This document shows, piece by piece, positions 15,892 to 25,789 of a DNA stretch of 37,080 bases (positions within the stretch are counted from its first letter, which is position 1; each line of letters opens with the position of its first letter). This DNA is from Proteobacteria bacterium UBA4656 (GTDB taxonomy: Bacteria > Pseudomonadota > Gammaproteobacteria > Xanthomonadales > Ahniellaceae). A program made the translations under genes and the position numbers. The stretch covers positions 1 to 37,080 of the forward strand of contig DHLY01000053.1 in the NCBI GenBank assembly GCA_002405525.1, written 5' to 3'. Below the pieces are notes generated by a model. The model was given only the letters and a program-made list of their open reading frames with translations, made no database searches and was not told where the DNA came from.

Positions 15892-17154
15892 TCATCGGCC
15901 GCGACCGGCGGCCCTCGGTTGATCGAGCGCGGCGACGGCCGCGGCCTTGTGCTCCGGTGCCAGGTGCGCGTAGCGCAGCGTCATGGCGATGTCCGTGTGC
16001 CCGAGCAACTCGCGCACGGTGTTCAGGTCGACGCCCGCCATTACCAGGCGCGACGCGAAGTGGTGGCGGCAGTCGTGGTAGCGGAAGTCGGCGAGGTCGG
16101 CCGCGGCGACCAGTTCGGCCCACGACTTGTTGATGTTGGTCATCTGCCCGCCACCGGCACCGGGGAACACGCGCGCCATCTCGGGATCGCGCTGCGCGTG
16201 CCAGCGCTCGAGCACGTCGTGCGCCTCGGCGTTCAGCGGGATATGCCGGGTGCGGGCGCCCTTGGCCGTGGCCGCGCGCACCGTCATGCGTCGCGCATCG
16301 AGGTCGACGTCGGCCCACGTGAGCCCGAACAGTTCGCCGCGGCGGGCGCCGGTGTTGATCGCCAGCAGGACCAGCGGCATCAAGTGATCGGTGAACTCGG
16401 CGGGCGCCCATTCGTGCAGCGGTTCCTCGTCGCGCTCCACGCGCCAGCGGTTGCCGCTCTCCCTCGCCTTGCGGCGCTTCGCCTCGCGCGCGGCGAGTGC
16501 GGCGCGCAACCGCTTTTCCTCTTCCGCACTCAAGTAGCGCACGCGGCCATCCTCTTCGACCTTCGCCCGCTTCACGCTGGCGAAGGGGTTGGCCGGCAGC
16601 ACGCCCCATTCCACGGCCTTGTTCATCACGGCCTTGATCCGCACCACGTCGCGGTTCACGGTGACGGGCGACACGCCGGCGCGCAGGCGATCGGCCTTGA
16701 AGCGTTCCAGGTTCCAGGGCGTGAGGTCGGCGAGCTTGCGGCCGTACCAGGTGCCGAACTGCGCCTTGATCGCCTGCACCGTCGCGGCACCGGCCTTGCG
16801 TTCGGCGGTCGCCCACGGCTCGTATCGATGCTTCATCAAGTCGCCAAGCGTCACGATGCGCTCGCCGGCGGCCTGTTCGCGTTGCTCGCGGCGCGCCTTG
16901 TGCTTCAACGGGGCGCCGTGTGTGATCGCCTCGGCCAGCGCCTTAGTGGCCTCGGCGCGTGCCTGTTCGAGCGTCATCACCGGCCAGCGGCCCAGGGGCG
17001 CGTCCTGGTTGCGGCCGAAGGCGACGTAGTAGGTCTTCACCCCGGACGGCTGCACGCGCAGGAACAGGCCGCGCAGTTCCACGTCGTGGATCTTGTACGG
17101 CTTCGCCTCGGGCTTCGCCCGGTCGACCATCGCCCGCGTGAGCTTCGCTTTCAT
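15892..17154 (-). CDS. int: tyrosine-type site-specific integrase
   Basis: 420 residues. It has an N-terminal arm-binding domain (MKAKLTRAMVDRAKPE..., YYVAFGRNQ, DUF4102-like), a core-binding SAM-like domain (about 100-190) and the catalytic domain. Catalytic residues seen are Arg271 in INTGARRGELFGL, His360-x-x-Arg363 in YHDCRHHFAS, His386 in LLGHTD, and the nucleophile Tyr395 in RYAHL. The ATG at 17154 was chosen because the frame upstream overlaps the repeats and lacks family sequence. It faces inward from attR, the usual place in tRNA-integrated islands, so it should recombine the 49-bp cores. Paired GTACCAGC boxes lie 15-33 nt upstream of the start, which could let Int regulate its own gene. 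Confidence 0.95.
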   Translation of the reverse strand: MKAKLTRAMVDRAKPEAKPYKIHDVELRGLFLRVQPSGVKTYYVAFGRNQDAPLGRWPVMTLEQARAEATKALAEAITHGAPLKHKARREQREQAAGERIVTLGDLMKHRYEPWATAERKAGAATVQAIKAQFGTWYGRKLADLTPWNLERFKADRLRAGVSPVTVNRDVVRIKAVMNKAVEWGVLPANPFASVKRAKVEEDGRVRYLSAEEEKRLRAALAAREAKRRKARESGNRWRVERDEEPLHEWAPAEFTDHLMPLVLLAINTGARRGELFGLTWADVDLDARRMTVRAATAKGARTRHIPLNAEAHDVLERWHAQRDPEMARVFPGAGGGQMTNINKSWAELVAAADLADFRYHDCRHHFASRLVMAGVDLNTVRELLGHTDIAMTLRYAHLAPEHKAAAVAALDQPRAAGRGR

Positions 17155-17168
17155 CGCGCCCCGTTCCC

Positions 17169-17187
17169 GTACCAGCGCCGTACCAGC
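17169..17187 (+). repeat. paired GTACCAGC boxes, right end
   Basis: GTACCAGC at 17169-17176 and 17180-17187, 11 bp apart, exactly the arrangement found at 8302-8320. They lie between the int start codon and attR (98 nt from the core). Candidate arm-type integrase or excisionase sites and a possible int autoregulatory site. Confidence 0.55.
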
Positions 17188-17284
17188 ACGGCGGACGATA
17201 CGCCCGGACACAGCGAAACACAACAGGATTACGGATCAACGGCTTGGCGCTGCCCTTGGCCTCGGCTCTAGGTGCGCGATCGGA

Positions 17285-17333
<49 letters not shown>

Positions 17334-17394
17334 AGCCCCTCAACTCGGCCCACGAAGCGAACGCTCCGTCAGCCGAGTCAGCCGTCACCACGAA

Positions 17395-17421
17395 AAAGCC
17401 CGCCTCCATGGCGGGCTTTCT
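17395..17421 (+). terminator. original tRNA-Pro intrinsic terminator
   Basis: A 10-bp stem AAAGCCCGCC/GGCGGGCTTT (17395-17404, 17410-17419) with a TCCAT loop; the arm ends in TTT. Before the island entered, it lay about 62 nt beyond the tRNA repeat. Confidence 0.8.
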
Positions 17422-17692
17422 CGTTCCATGACCCTCGCGCGCCACCCCACCGCGCCTACCAGTCCCCACGAACCGCAGTCCCCACAAACTCCAGTCCCCA
17501 CCCCGCGAATCCAGTCGTTCCCCCATGCCCTGAGATTGCCCCTGTTCCGGACGAAAAACGTCGTCTCGAATCGACACGCTGCGGTCGAGAGAACAGCGCA
17601 ACCGGTGATTGAGCCGGGCTTTTCCTTCTCTGCTTGTGGGAGATGGTGGCCGAAGGCCGGATGAGTGGGCACAGTGACGTGCGTCAAGGCGC

Positions 17693-17822
17693 CCCCTCTC
17701 CCCAACCCCTCTCTCACACCGGGAGAGGGGCTTTGCTGCGGCACGGTCCGGAACGGTCGGCGACACCGCGGATGGCGAAGCGAAGGCGTGCGCCCTCGTC
17801 GGCAAGGGGTTGGGGAGAGGGG
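17693..17822. repeat. nested GC inverted repeat (REP-like element)
   Basis: A perfect 17-bp inverted repeat: CCCCTCTCCCCAACCCC at 17693-17709 and its complement at 17806-17822. Inside it is a smaller hairpin CCCCTCTC/GAGAGGGG (17706-17730). It resembles the CCCTCTCCCCAACCC-type dispersed repeats seen in many high-GC proteobacteria. It has no coding content. Confidence 0.6.
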
Positions 17823-17976
17823 CGTCTTCCCGACAAGGTGCCGCCGCATCGCGACCTCGATCGCGATCACCACCCGATTCAGCCCGGTCGCGCCGGCAAC
17901 CGCAGCAACCCCGTCCCTAACGCCCCCCGAACCCCGCGCCGCTACACTCCCATTTCCTTCACCACCCCGCCCCCCC

Positions 17977-20697
17977 ATGCCCTGGATCCTCGGGATACTC
18001 GGCGCGCTGTTCGGAGCCTTTCTCGCCGACGAGCAGCTTGGCCTGTTCGGGTTGCTCGCCGGCGCCACCCTCGGGGTCCTCGTCGGCTCGCACTGGGTGC
18101 TGCGCCGACGGGTGGATGAGCTTTCCGGCCAGATGGCGCGGGCCATCCGGGCCCGCAACTACCCGAGCGAACGCCCAGCGCCTGCGCATCCCGATCCTGC
18201 CAAGCCGTCGGAGCCGCCTTCTGCACCCGCAAGACCCGGGGCAACGGCATGGCCGGATGCCGCGCGCGCGCAAAGCGCAGCGCCGCCGCCACGTCCCGCC
18301 CCACCGCCGAGATCGATCGCCGACCTCACCGCCGCGCGCGACATGGACGCCACACCCGGGCCCGCCGCCACGCAGGCCGCGTATGCGATCGAGCCCACGC
18401 TCGACGAGCGCATCAGCGCCACGCTCAGGCGCTGGCTGTTCGAGGGCAACCTGCCGGTGAAGATCGGCGCGGTCCTGATCTTCCTCGGCGTCGGCTACCT
18501 GCTGAAACTGGCCGTCGATGAAGGCTGGTTCGCGCTGCCGATCGAGTTCCGCTATCTCTTCGTCGCCGCAGGCGCGCTGGTGGCGCTGGCATGGGGATGG
18601 CTGCAGCGGCATTCGAAGCCGGTGTTCGCGCTCAGCCTGCAGGGCGCGGCGCTCGGCGTGCTGCTGTTGCTGGTGTTCTCGGCCTACGGAATGCACGCGC
18701 TGCTCCCGTCTGGCCTGGCCCTTGCGCTGGCTGTGGCGCTGGTCGCCAGCGGCGCGCTGCTGGCGGTGCTGCAACACTCGCTGGCGCTCGCGCTGCTGGC
18801 CTTCATCGGCGGCTACCTTGCACCGGTGCTGATCGACACCGGCAGCGGTGACCACGTCGCGCTGTTCGCCTGCTACGCCCTGCTCAACCTCGCCGTGCTC
18901 GGGATCGCCTGGTTCCGCTCATGGCGCGCGCTGAACCTGGTCGGCTTCGCATTCACGTTCGCCGTCGGCACGCTGTGGGGCTTCCAGTACTACCAGCCGC
19001 ACCTGCGCGCGAGCGTTCTGCCCTTCCTCGGCGGATTCTTCCTGTTCTACGTCGCCATCCCGGTGCTGCATGCCCTGCGCGGCGAGGGTGCGAAGCGCGG
19101 GTTCGTCGATGGCGTTCTCGTCTTCGGCGCGCCGGTGCTGGCCTTTCCGCTGGCCGCCGCGCTGCTGGACAACGAACGCATGGAGCTCGCCTATTGCGCG
19201 CTCGGCGTGGCGACGTTGTATGCCGCGCTGACGGCGTGGCTGATCCGCCGGACCGAGCAGCGCCTGCTGGCGCAGTCGTTCGCGGTGCTGGCCGTGGCCT
19301 TCGCCACGCTGGCGGTGCCGCTCGCGCTGTCCGCGCTCTGGACGTCCGCGGTATGGGCGCTGCAGGGCGCGGCCCTGGTCTGGCTGGGCCTGCGCCAGTC
19401 GCGCCGCTTCCCAGTGGTGGCCGGCTGGCTGCTGCAGGGCCTGGCCGCGGCGTCCTGGTGCTGGGATGTGATGGGCGAGGGCTGGAGTGCGCGGCCAGGC
19501 GAATGGCCGCTGCTCAACGGGCATGCACTCGGCCTGCTGTGCATGGCGCTCGGCGGCCTCGCGGTGTCGTGGCTGCATGAGCGGGTCGGCGGGCGGCGCT
19601 GGAGTGTCTGGCCGCCGTTCCTGCTCGGTCTGTGGTGGTGGTCGATCGCGGGCGCGCGCGAGATCGACGTGCACGGCATCGGCTGGCGCGGAGACGCCCC
19701 CTGGGTGGCCTTCGCCGCGTCGACGATGCTGTTGGCCGCACTGCTGCGCCGCGGGCTGCCGTGGCCGCGCCTCGGCTGGCCGGCCGCGGCGCTGCTGGTG
19801 GCCGGCTCGCCGCTGGCGCTTTTGAGCCTGGACGCCTCGGGGGAAGGCCCGCTGAACCTGCCCGACGGCGCCGTCTGGCTCGCCTGGATCGCTGCTGCGC
19901 TGCTCGCCCTGCGCGAACTGGCGCGCGATCCGCTGCAGCGCGGCCTGTCCTGGGCCCACGTGGGCCTGCTGGCTGGCATCGCCACGCTCGCCGGCGCGCA
20001 GCTCTGGGCGATGGGCCGCGACGCACTGTCCGACGGCTGGCGCGAGGCCGCCGCAATCGCGCCGCTGCTGGCGTTGGCCTGGCTCGGGCAGGTTGCACCG
20101 CGGATCGCGGGCTGGCCGCTGGCGACTCGGTTCTTCGCCTACCAGGGCCGCTGGGGCCTGGTGGCGGCGCTCGGGCTGGCGGCCTGGTGGGTCCTGACGC
20201 TGGACTCCGCGGGTGGCGCGCAACCCCTGCCCTATGTGCCGCTGCTCAATCCGCTGGAACTCGCGCAACTGCTGGTGCTGCTGTTCTTCGTGCGACTGGC
20301 GCGCGACGGCGAAGCGGACGTCGTGCTGAGGCTGGCGCTGCCGGCTGCCGGCTTCGTCCTCCTGACCACCATGACCCTGCGCGGCGTCCACCATGCGACG
20401 GGCGCTCCCTGGTCGCCGGCGATCCTCGATTCCTTCATCGCCCAGACCGCGCTGACCGTGGCCTGGAGCGTGGCCGGCGTCGGCGCCTGGATCGCCGGCT
20501 CGAAGCGCCGCTCGCGCCCGCTGTGGACCGCTGGCGCGGCCCTGATGGCCCTGGTGCTGCTCAAACTCGCGCTGGTCGACCGCGGCTACATCGGCGACCT
20601 GCCCGGCATCGTGTCCTTCCTGGCGGTGGGCGTGCTGCTGGTGCTGGTCGGCTGGTTCGCGCCTTCGCCGCCGCGTCGGGAAACGGAGACCGCATGA
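17977..20697 (+). CDS. DUF2339 family multi-pass membrane protein
   Basis: 906 residues. A short membrane-anchored N-terminus (MPWILGILGALFGAFLADEQLGLFGLLAGATLGVLVGSHW) is followed by a proline-rich cytoplasmic or periplasmic linker (about 65-135). Then come the family signature FEGNLPVKIGAVLIFLGVGYLLKLAVDEGWF and more than 20 hydrophobic segments to the end. This is the layout of the DUF2339 (COG5373) predicted membrane proteins, whose function is unknown. The ATG at 17977 begins the first membrane helix; upstream frame sequence lacks family character. The stop overlaps the next ATG (ATGA), and the DUF2339-DUF3999 pair recurs in proteobacteria. An envelope role is therefore likely, but no activity can be assigned. 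Confidence 0.85.
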   Translation: MPWILGILGALFGAFLADEQLGLFGLLAGATLGVLVGSHWVLRRRVDELSGQMARAIRARNYPSERPAPAHPDPAKPSEPPSAPARPGATAWPDAARAQSAAPPPRPAPPPRSIADLTAARDMDATPGPAATQAAYAIEPTLDERISATLRRWLFEGNLPVKIGAVLIFLGVGYLLKLAVDEGWFALPIEFRYLFVAAGALVALAWGWLQRHSKPVFALSLQGAALGVLLLLVFSAYGMHALLPSGLALALAVALVASGALLAVLQHSLALALLAFIGGYLAPVLIDTGSGDHVALFACYALLNLAVLGIAWFRSWRALNLVGFAFTFAVGTLWGFQYYQPHLRASVLPFLGGFFLFYVAIPVLHALRGEGAKRGFVDGVLVFGAPVLAFPLAAALLDNERMELAYCALGVATLYAALTAWLIRRTEQRLLAQSFAVLAVAFATLAVPLALSALWTSAVWALQGAALVWLGLRQSRRFPVVAGWLLQGLAAASWCWDVMGEGWSARPGEWPLLNGHALGLLCMALGGLAVSWLHERVGGRRWSVWPPFLLGLWWWSIAGAREIDVHGIGWRGDAPWVAFAASTMLLAALLRRGLPWPRLGWPAAALLVAGSPLALLSLDASGEGPLNLPDGAVWLAWIAAALLALRELARDPLQRGLSWAHVGLLAGIATLAGAQLWAMGRDALSDGWREAAAIAPLLALAWLGQVAPRIAGWPLATRFFAYQGRWGLVAALGLAAWWVLTLDSAGGAQPLPYVPLLNPLELAQLLVLLFFVRLARDGEADVVLRLALPAAGFVLLTTMTLRGVHHATGAPWSPAILDSFIAQTALTVAWSVAGVGAWIAGSKRRSRPLWTAGAALMALVLLKLALVDRGYIGDLPGIVSFLAVGVLLVLVGWFAPSPPRRETETA

Positions 20698-22079
20698 CGA
20701 TCCGCCACGCCATCCTCGCCGTCGTGCTGGTCATCGCCGCGCCCACCGCCTCGGCAGCCCACGCGGTGCAGTTCGACCTCGATGTCGACCCCGCCCGCGC
20801 CGGCGCCTGGCGGATCGACCTGCCGCTTGCGGTCTATCGCGAAGCGGCTTTCGCCGACCTGCGAGATGTCGAGGCGCGCAACGGGCGCGACGAGCCGGTG
20901 CCGCTCGGGCCGGTGCCGCTGCGCTGGGGGGCTCCGCACGCCCCGACGCTGCGCACGGTTCCCCTGTCGCCGTTCTTCCTGCCTCGCCTCGACGCGACCG
21001 CACCGCCCAGCGGTGATCGCATCCGGCTGCTGATCGAGCAGGACGCGTCCGGAACGCTCAGGCGCATCGACCTGGCCAGCGACGCCAGCGATGGCGCCAT
21101 GATGCCGGGCGCCCCGGCCGACCTGCTGCTGGACACCGGCGACGGCGAGGATGCGCGGATGGCGCTCGACATGGCGCTGGATCCCGCGGCCGGCCCCGCA
21201 CTGCGCGCCCGGGTGCAGGTACTGGCCAGCGACGACCTCGATACCTGGCGGATGGTCGGTGAACCGCAGTCGCTGCTGCGCCTCGACCAGGGCGGACGGG
21301 TGCTCGAGCGGCGGCAGATCGACCTCGACGGGCTGCACGCACGTTATCTGCTGCTGCGCCGGATCGACGGCGACGGCACGCTGCCGGTCGCCGCCCTGTC
21401 GATGCGCCTGCGCGGACAGCCGGCACGGCTGGACGACTGGCCGCAATCCGCGGTGGTCGACGCCGCTTTCGAGCGCGGCGGCGCCGCCGGCGAGTTCCTC
21501 TACCGCGCGCCCGGACCGATCCCGGTCGATGCCGTCGAAGTGATCCCGGCCGACCTCAACACGGTCGCGACGGTCCAGATCGACAGCCGCGACGGCCGCG
21601 ACCCGGGTTGGCGACCGCGCCACCAGGGAACCGCGTTCCGGATCGCGTTCGAGGGCAGCGAGACGGGCAGCCTACCGGCCCGGATCGACGTGGCGCGCGC
21701 ACGCGAGTGGCGTGTGATCACCGATCCGCCTCTGGCCAGACCGCCGGCGTTACGCCTGTCGTACACGCCGGACGCCTGGGTGCTGCTGGCGCAGGGGCCG
21801 GGGCCGTTCCGTCTGCTGGCCGGCAGCGCCGACTCGAAGCGCCCCGATTGGCCGCTGGAACGGGCGCTGGATGCACTGGCATCCCAGGCCGGTCCGGGCT
21901 TCTCGCCGCCGCTGGCGACGCCCGGCCCCGCGATCGAGCGCGACGGCGATGCCGCGCGCACCACCGCAGCGCCGCCGCCGCCGTGGCCCCGGATGGCGCT
22001 GTGGGGCGTGCTGGGGCTTGGTGCCTTCGCCGTGATCGCGCTGGTTCTGCGCCTTCTGCGCGAGCGCCCGCCCGCCTGA
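20694..22079 (+). CDS. DUF3999 family envelope protein
   Basis: 461 residues. An N-terminal signal peptide (MTIRHAILAVVLVIAAPTASAAHA, cleavage after about residue 23) is followed by a large periplasmic beta-rich domain and a single C-terminal membrane helix (MALWGVLGLGAFAVIALVL) with a short basic tail. The FDLDVDPARAGAWRIDLPLAVYR opening and ARYLLLRRID motif fit DUF3999 proteins. Its ATG overlaps the DUF2339 stop, so the two are coupled and probably act as a membrane complex. Function unknown. Confidence 0.85.
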   Translation: MTIRHAILAVVLVIAAPTASAAHAVQFDLDVDPARAGAWRIDLPLAVYREAAFADLRDVEARNGRDEPVPLGPVPLRWGAPHAPTLRTVPLSPFFLPRLDATAPPSGDRIRLLIEQDASGTLRRIDLASDASDGAMMPGAPADLLLDTGDGEDARMALDMALDPAAGPALRARVQVLASDDLDTWRMVGEPQSLLRLDQGGRVLERRQIDLDGLHARYLLLRRIDGDGTLPVAALSMRLRGQPARLDDWPQSAVVDAAFERGGAAGEFLYRAPGPIPVDAVEVIPADLNTVATVQIDSRDGRDPGWRPRHQGTAFRIAFEGSETGSLPARIDVARAREWRVITDPPLARPPALRLSYTPDAWVLLAQGPGPFRLLAGSADSKRPDWPLERALDALASQAGPGFSPPLATPGPAIERDGDAARTTAAPPPPWPRMALWGVLGLGAFAVIALVLRLLRERPPA

Positions 22080-22140
22080 CCGCGCCCGGCCGCCGACCCC
22101 GCCCGCGGCCGCAACAGCAGTCTCCGGAGCGATCGATCCA

Positions 22141-22168
22141 GGTGCGCGGCATCCGCGCCGTGCGCACC
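22141..22168. terminator. hairpin between convergent DUF3999 and argH
   Basis: Stem GGTGCGC/GCGCACC with inner GGC/GCC pairs, followed on the plus strand by GCAGGCGATTTT. It lies in the 100-nt gap between two converging stop codons. The T-run is offset, so this is a weak, perhaps bidirectional, terminator. Confidence 0.4.
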
Positions 22169-22179
22169 GCAGGCGATTT

Positions 22180-23478
22180 TCAGCACCGCGTCAGGGTAGC
22201 GATGCGGGCCGCGATCGCGTCCAACCGCAGGTCGGCGCAAGCGCCCGGCGAGATCCGCGCCGCCAGGCTCTGCGTCGGCGTGCGGTCGCCCAGCGTGTGC
22301 GCCGCATCCGCCGCGGCCCGATAAGCGTCCCTGAACGGCACGCCGGCGATTGCCTGCTCCACCGCGAGGTCGGTGGCGTACATCGCGGGCTCGATGGCGG
22401 CGCGCAGCGCGGCCTCGTTCCAGCGCAGTTCGGCGAGCAGTGCCGGCACCAGCGTCAGCGCGTCAAGGCCATGGCGCAGCGCGCGAATCACCGGCCCCTT
22501 GCTGAACTGCAGGTCGCGCTGGTAACCGGACGGCAGCGAAAGCAGTGCCGAAAGCTCCGCCATCGCGCCCAGCGTCACCGCCTGACTGGCGCGCAGCAGT
22601 TCGACCACGTCGGGGTTGCGCTTGTTGGGCATGATCGACGAGCCCGTCGTGTACTGCGGCGGCAGTGCCACGAATCCGAACTCGGCGGTAGTGAACAACG
22701 ACAGATCCCAGGCCAGCCGGCGCACGTCGCCGAGGGCCTGCGAAAGCGCAGCCAAAGCCTGCCACTCGTACTTGCCACGCGACAGTTGCGCCGCGGCGGG
22801 ATTGACCTGCAGGCGCGCGAAACCGAGCGACTCCGTGGTGCCGTCACGGTCCAGCGGCAGGTTCACGCCGTAACCTGCGGCGGTCCCGAGCGGATTGGCG
22901 TCGACGACCGCCAGCGCGTCGCGCGCGATCATCGCGCTGTCGGACAAGGTTTCCGCCCAGCCCGCCCACCACAGCCCCGCGGACGACACCACCGCGCGCT
23001 GGACGTGGGTGTAGCCGGGCATCGGCAGGTCACGCTCGGAATCGGCGCGGCGCAGCGCGACGCGCGCGATGTCGATGCAGAGCACCTTCAGTTCGGCCAA
23101 CCGATCCTTCAGATACAGCCGGCTCGCGACCAGCACCTGGTCGTTGCGGCTGCGTCCGGTATGGATGCGCCGGCCAGTATCGCCGAGCCGTTCCGTGAGC
23201 CGCGCCTCGATCGCCGAGTGCCCGTCCTCGAAGCGCGCGTCGAGAACGAAGGCGCCGGACGCCACGTCGGCCGCCAGCACATCGAGCTCGCGCGCGATCG
23301 CCGCACCCTCGTCCGCCGACAGGATGCCGATCTTCACCAGACCCGCGGCGTGCGCGCGCGAGGCGCGGATGTCGTACGGCAGCAGTTCGCGGTCGAGCAA
23401 CACGTCCTCGCCGGCGAGGAAGCGCATGATGCGGGCGTCCACCACGCTGTCGGCCTTCTGCCAGAGCGGCTGGGTCAT
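22180..23478 (-). CDS. argH: argininosuccinate lyase
   Basis: 432 residues. It catalyses the last step of arginine synthesis, splitting argininosuccinate into arginine and fumarate. The fumarase/aspartase superfamily signature [12 protein letters not shown] (279-290) holds the catalytic serine. [10 protein letters not shown] (106-115) and GYTHVQRA (155-162, catalytic His158) are also present. The ATG at 23478 overlaps the argC stop in an ATGA. It is the last gene of the arg cluster and faces the DUF3999 gene. Confidence 0.95.
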   Translation of the reverse strand: MTQPLWQKADSVVDARIMRFLAGEDVLLDRELLPYDIRASRAHAAGLVKIGILSADEGAAIARELDVLAADVASGAFVLDARFEDGHSAIEARLTERLGDTGRRIHTGRSRNDQVLVASRLYLKDRLAELKVLCIDIARVALRRADSERDLPMPGYTHVQRAVVSSAGLWWAGWAETLSDSAMIARDALAVVDANPLGTAAGYGVNLPLDRDGTTESLGFARLQVNPAAAQLSRGKYEWQALAALSQALGDVRRLAWDLSLFTTAEFGFVALPPQYTTGSSIMPNKRNPDVVELLRASQAVTLGAMAELSALLSLPSGYQRDLQFSKGPVIRALRHGLDALTLVPALLAELRWNEAALRAAIEPAMYATDLAVEQAIAGVPFRDAYRAAADAAHTLGDRTPTQSLAARISPGACADLRLDAIAARIATLTRC

Positions 23479-24464
23479 GGCGTGATCCGCGTTCCGGCTG
23501 CCGTCGCGAACACCGCGTCGCGCGGGATGCCCATGAGTTCCGGCAGTCCCAGCGCGAGGTTGAAGTTCTGCAGGGCCTGCGTCGCCGCACCCTTGAGCAG
23601 GTTGTCGAGCGTGGCGACCACCACCAGACGGCGATTGTCGGCACTCAAAGCGAACCCGCCGATCTCGACGCCATGGCGTCCGGCGATGCGGCTGACCCAG
23701 GGCGGGTCGTCGCCGATGCGCAGCAGCGGCTCGCCGTCGTAGCGCGCGTGGTAGCGATCGCGCACCTCGCCGGCCCACATCTTCATCTTCAGGTGCATGT
23801 TGACCGTCATCGTGATGCCACGGAAGTGCGGCGCCACATGCGGGATGAATTCCACCGGATGCCCGAGGTGGCGCGTGACCTCGCGCTCGTGCAGATGGCC
23901 GACCAGCGAATACGGCATCAGGTTGTCGCGCAGCTTCACCGTGTCGTTCTTGTCGGACGGCATGGTGCCGGCGCCGCTGTAGCCGGACACCCCGAAGCAC
24001 TGCGCGGGGCGCGCAAGCACTTCCGCCATCGGCGCCAGGGCCAGCTGCATTGCGGTGGCATAGCAGCCCGGGTTGCTGATCCGGCGCTGGCCGAGATACG
24101 TGGCCCGGTTGAGTTCTGGCAGTCCGTAGAACCAACCATCGTCGAAGCGGTAGTCGGCGGACACGTCGACCACCACAGTGTCCGGCGCGTGCGCGTCGGC
24201 TGCACCCACCCAGGGCGCGGCCTTGCCGTTGGGAAGCGCCAGCAGGAGCGCATCCGCGCCCCGGGACGCCAGCGCGTCGGGCTCCAGCGCCGCGTAGCGC
24301 GCGGCGCCCCGGTATTCCGGCACCACCTCCGAAACGAGCCGGCCGTCCAGCTCGCGCGAGCCGACGAAGTCGAGTTCGAGTTCGGGGTGCCCGGCCAGCA
24401 GGCGGATGAACTCCGCGCCCACGTAGCCGCGGGCGCCGACGATGCCGATGCGATGTTTCGCCAT
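23475..24464 (-). CDS. argC: N-acetyl-gamma-glutamyl-phosphate reductase
   Basis: 329 residues. It reduces N-acetylglutamyl phosphate to the semialdehyde with NADPH. It has the N-terminal nucleotide-binding [17 protein letters not shown] (7-23), the catalytic Cys134 in [10 protein letters not shown] and a [11 protein letters not shown] segment. The ATG is at 24464, 4 nt after the argB-argA fusion stop, and the gene overlaps argH at 23475. It works directly after the kinase encoded just upstream. Confidence 0.95.
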   Translation of the reverse strand: MAKHRIGIVGARGYVGAEFIRLLAGHPELELDFVGSRELDGRLVSEVVPEYRGAARYAALEPDALASRGADALLLALPNGKAAPWVGAADAHAPDTVVVDVSADYRFDDGWFYGLPELNRATYLGQRRISNPGCYATAMQLALAPMAEVLARPAQCFGVSGYSGAGTMPSDKNDTVKLRDNLMPYSLVGHLHEREVTRHLGHPVEFIPHVAPHFRGITMTVNMHLKMKMWAGEVRDRYHARYDGEPLLRIGDDPPWVSRIAGRHGVEIGGFALSADNRRLVVVATLDNLLKGAATQALQNFNLALGLPELMGIPRDAVFATAAGTRITP

Positions 24465-24468
24465 GGGA

Positions 24469-25785
24469 TCAGCCCTTGAGCGTGGCCGGTCGCGCACGGC
24501 AGTGCACCACCGCGCGCTGGATCTCGTCGAACGACTCCAGTCCATACCAGAACACGTTCCACTTCTCGCTCTTGATGCAGCCGTCGGCCTCATCGAAGTA
24601 GAAGTCGTTGACCGGATTGCCGGGCCGCGCGCGCCAGAACAGCCGCGGCACCTCGGCGCGCATCTGCGTCCAGGCGGCCGCACCCAAGCCCTCGCCCTGC
24701 GCATCGTTGGCGACCGCGAATTTGTCGAGGTGCGGCACGCCCTCCTCGAGGGTGATGATCAGCGCCGCACGATAGTGCTGACTGACGTAGGCGCGATGCA
24801 GCCGCGTGCGCCTGAAGTAGTCCGGCATCAGCTTGCGCCCGAAGCCTGACTCGATCAAGGCGCGCAGCCTCTTGAGGTCGAGCTGCTTCCACTGGGTGGC
24901 GCGGATCACCTTCTCTCCGAGGCGCAGCAGGGTGCCCGAGCCACGGTGGGTGAACAGCTCCTTCGCCAGCTCTTCCGGCTTGGTGATCGATACCGAGGAC
25001 GACAGCGGCAGCTTCCTCAAAAGATCATGAATCTGCTGGATCTTCAGGCGCATGCCGCCGTTGACCCAGTCGGCCCCCATCAGTCGCTCGTAGTCGGTAC
25101 TGAGGTTGATCGAGGAGATCAGCTCCCCCTCGGCGTCAAGCAAGCCGCCGGTGCCGGTGAGGAAGATGATCTTGTAGGGCTTGAGCACCGACACCAGTTC
25201 GTTGGCGGCGACGTCGGCGTTGACGTTGAGGATCTGCCCGCCGGCGGTCTCGCCGAGACTCGCGATCACCGGGATCGAGCCGACCGCGATGCTGGCCTCG
25301 ATCGCCGCGAGGTTGACCCCCTTCACCGCGCCGACCAGCTGGTACTTGCGCCGGTCGAGGTAGTCGGCCTCGAACACGCCGCCGATGATCGAGCTGGCGC
25401 GCGCGTCCATCGCCTGCAGAGCCTCGACCAGCTTGAGATTCTCGGCGTGGAAGACGCGGCGCACCACGCGCAGGGCCGCGGGCGATGTCACGCGCAGACC
25501 GTCGATGATCGGGGTCTTGATGCCTTCCTTCGCCAGCTCCTCGTTGAGCTGGGGGCCCGCGCCGTGGACCACGATCGGGGTCAGTCCGACCTGCTGCAGG
25601 AAGGCGAGTGAGGAAACGAGATTGTCGAGGTCGTCGGCCAGGATCGCACCGCCGACCTTGACCACCGCGAAGCGTTCGGCATCGAGCTGGGCGAAGCGCT
25701 TGAGGTACTGCTGGATCTCCTTCGCGCCGCCCATGTTGGACAGCAGGCGGACGATGGTGCTGCGGACTTCGATGTGCGACTGCAT
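24469..25785 (-). CDS. argB: bifunctional acetylglutamate kinase / N-acetylglutamate synthase
   Basis: 438 residues in two parts. Residues 1-285 are an amino-acid kinase domain ([15 protein letters not shown] 39-53, [10 protein letters not shown] 71-80, [13 protein letters not shown]). Residues about 290-438 are a GNAT acetyltransferase of the vertebrate NAGS type ([20 protein letters not shown]..., [19 protein letters not shown]..., NVFWYG). Fused NAGS-kinases of this order are known from Xanthomonas and relatives, where one polypeptide carries out the first two steps of arginine synthesis and is inhibited by arginine. It lies between argE' and argC with gaps of 4 nt on each side. No separate argA is seen here. 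Confidence 0.93.
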   Translation of the reverse strand: MQSHIEVRSTIVRLLSNMGGAKEIQQYLKRFAQLDAERFAVVKVGGAILADDLDNLVSSLAFLQQVGLTPIVVHGAGPQLNEELAKEGIKTPIIDGLRVTSPAALRVVRRVFHAENLKLVEALQAMDARASSIIGGVFEADYLDRRKYQLVGAVKGVNLAAIEASIAVGSIPVIASLGETAGGQILNVNADVAANELVSVLKPYKIIFLTGTGGLLDAEGELISSINLSTDYERLMGADWVNGGMRLKIQQIHDLLRKLPLSSSVSITKPEELAKELFTHRGSGTLLRLGEKVIRATQWKQLDLKRLRALIESGFGRKLMPDYFRRTRLHRAYVSQHYRAALIITLEEGVPHLDKFAVANDAQGEGLGAAAWTQMRAEVPRLFWRARPGNPVNDFYFDEADGCIKSEKWNVFWYGLESFDEIQRAVVHCRARPATLKG

Positions 25786-25789
25786 GGGG

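Larger units (their letters stand above)
17334..17976. other. gene-free region right of the island with short repeats
   Basis: 643 nt without a convincing gene. It holds the original tRNA-Pro terminator (17395-17421), three CAGTCCCCAC units exactly 16 bp apart (17460, 17476, 17492), and the nested inverted repeat at 17693-17822. The upstream extension of the DUF2339 reading frame through this region looks non-coding. Confidence 0.6.
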
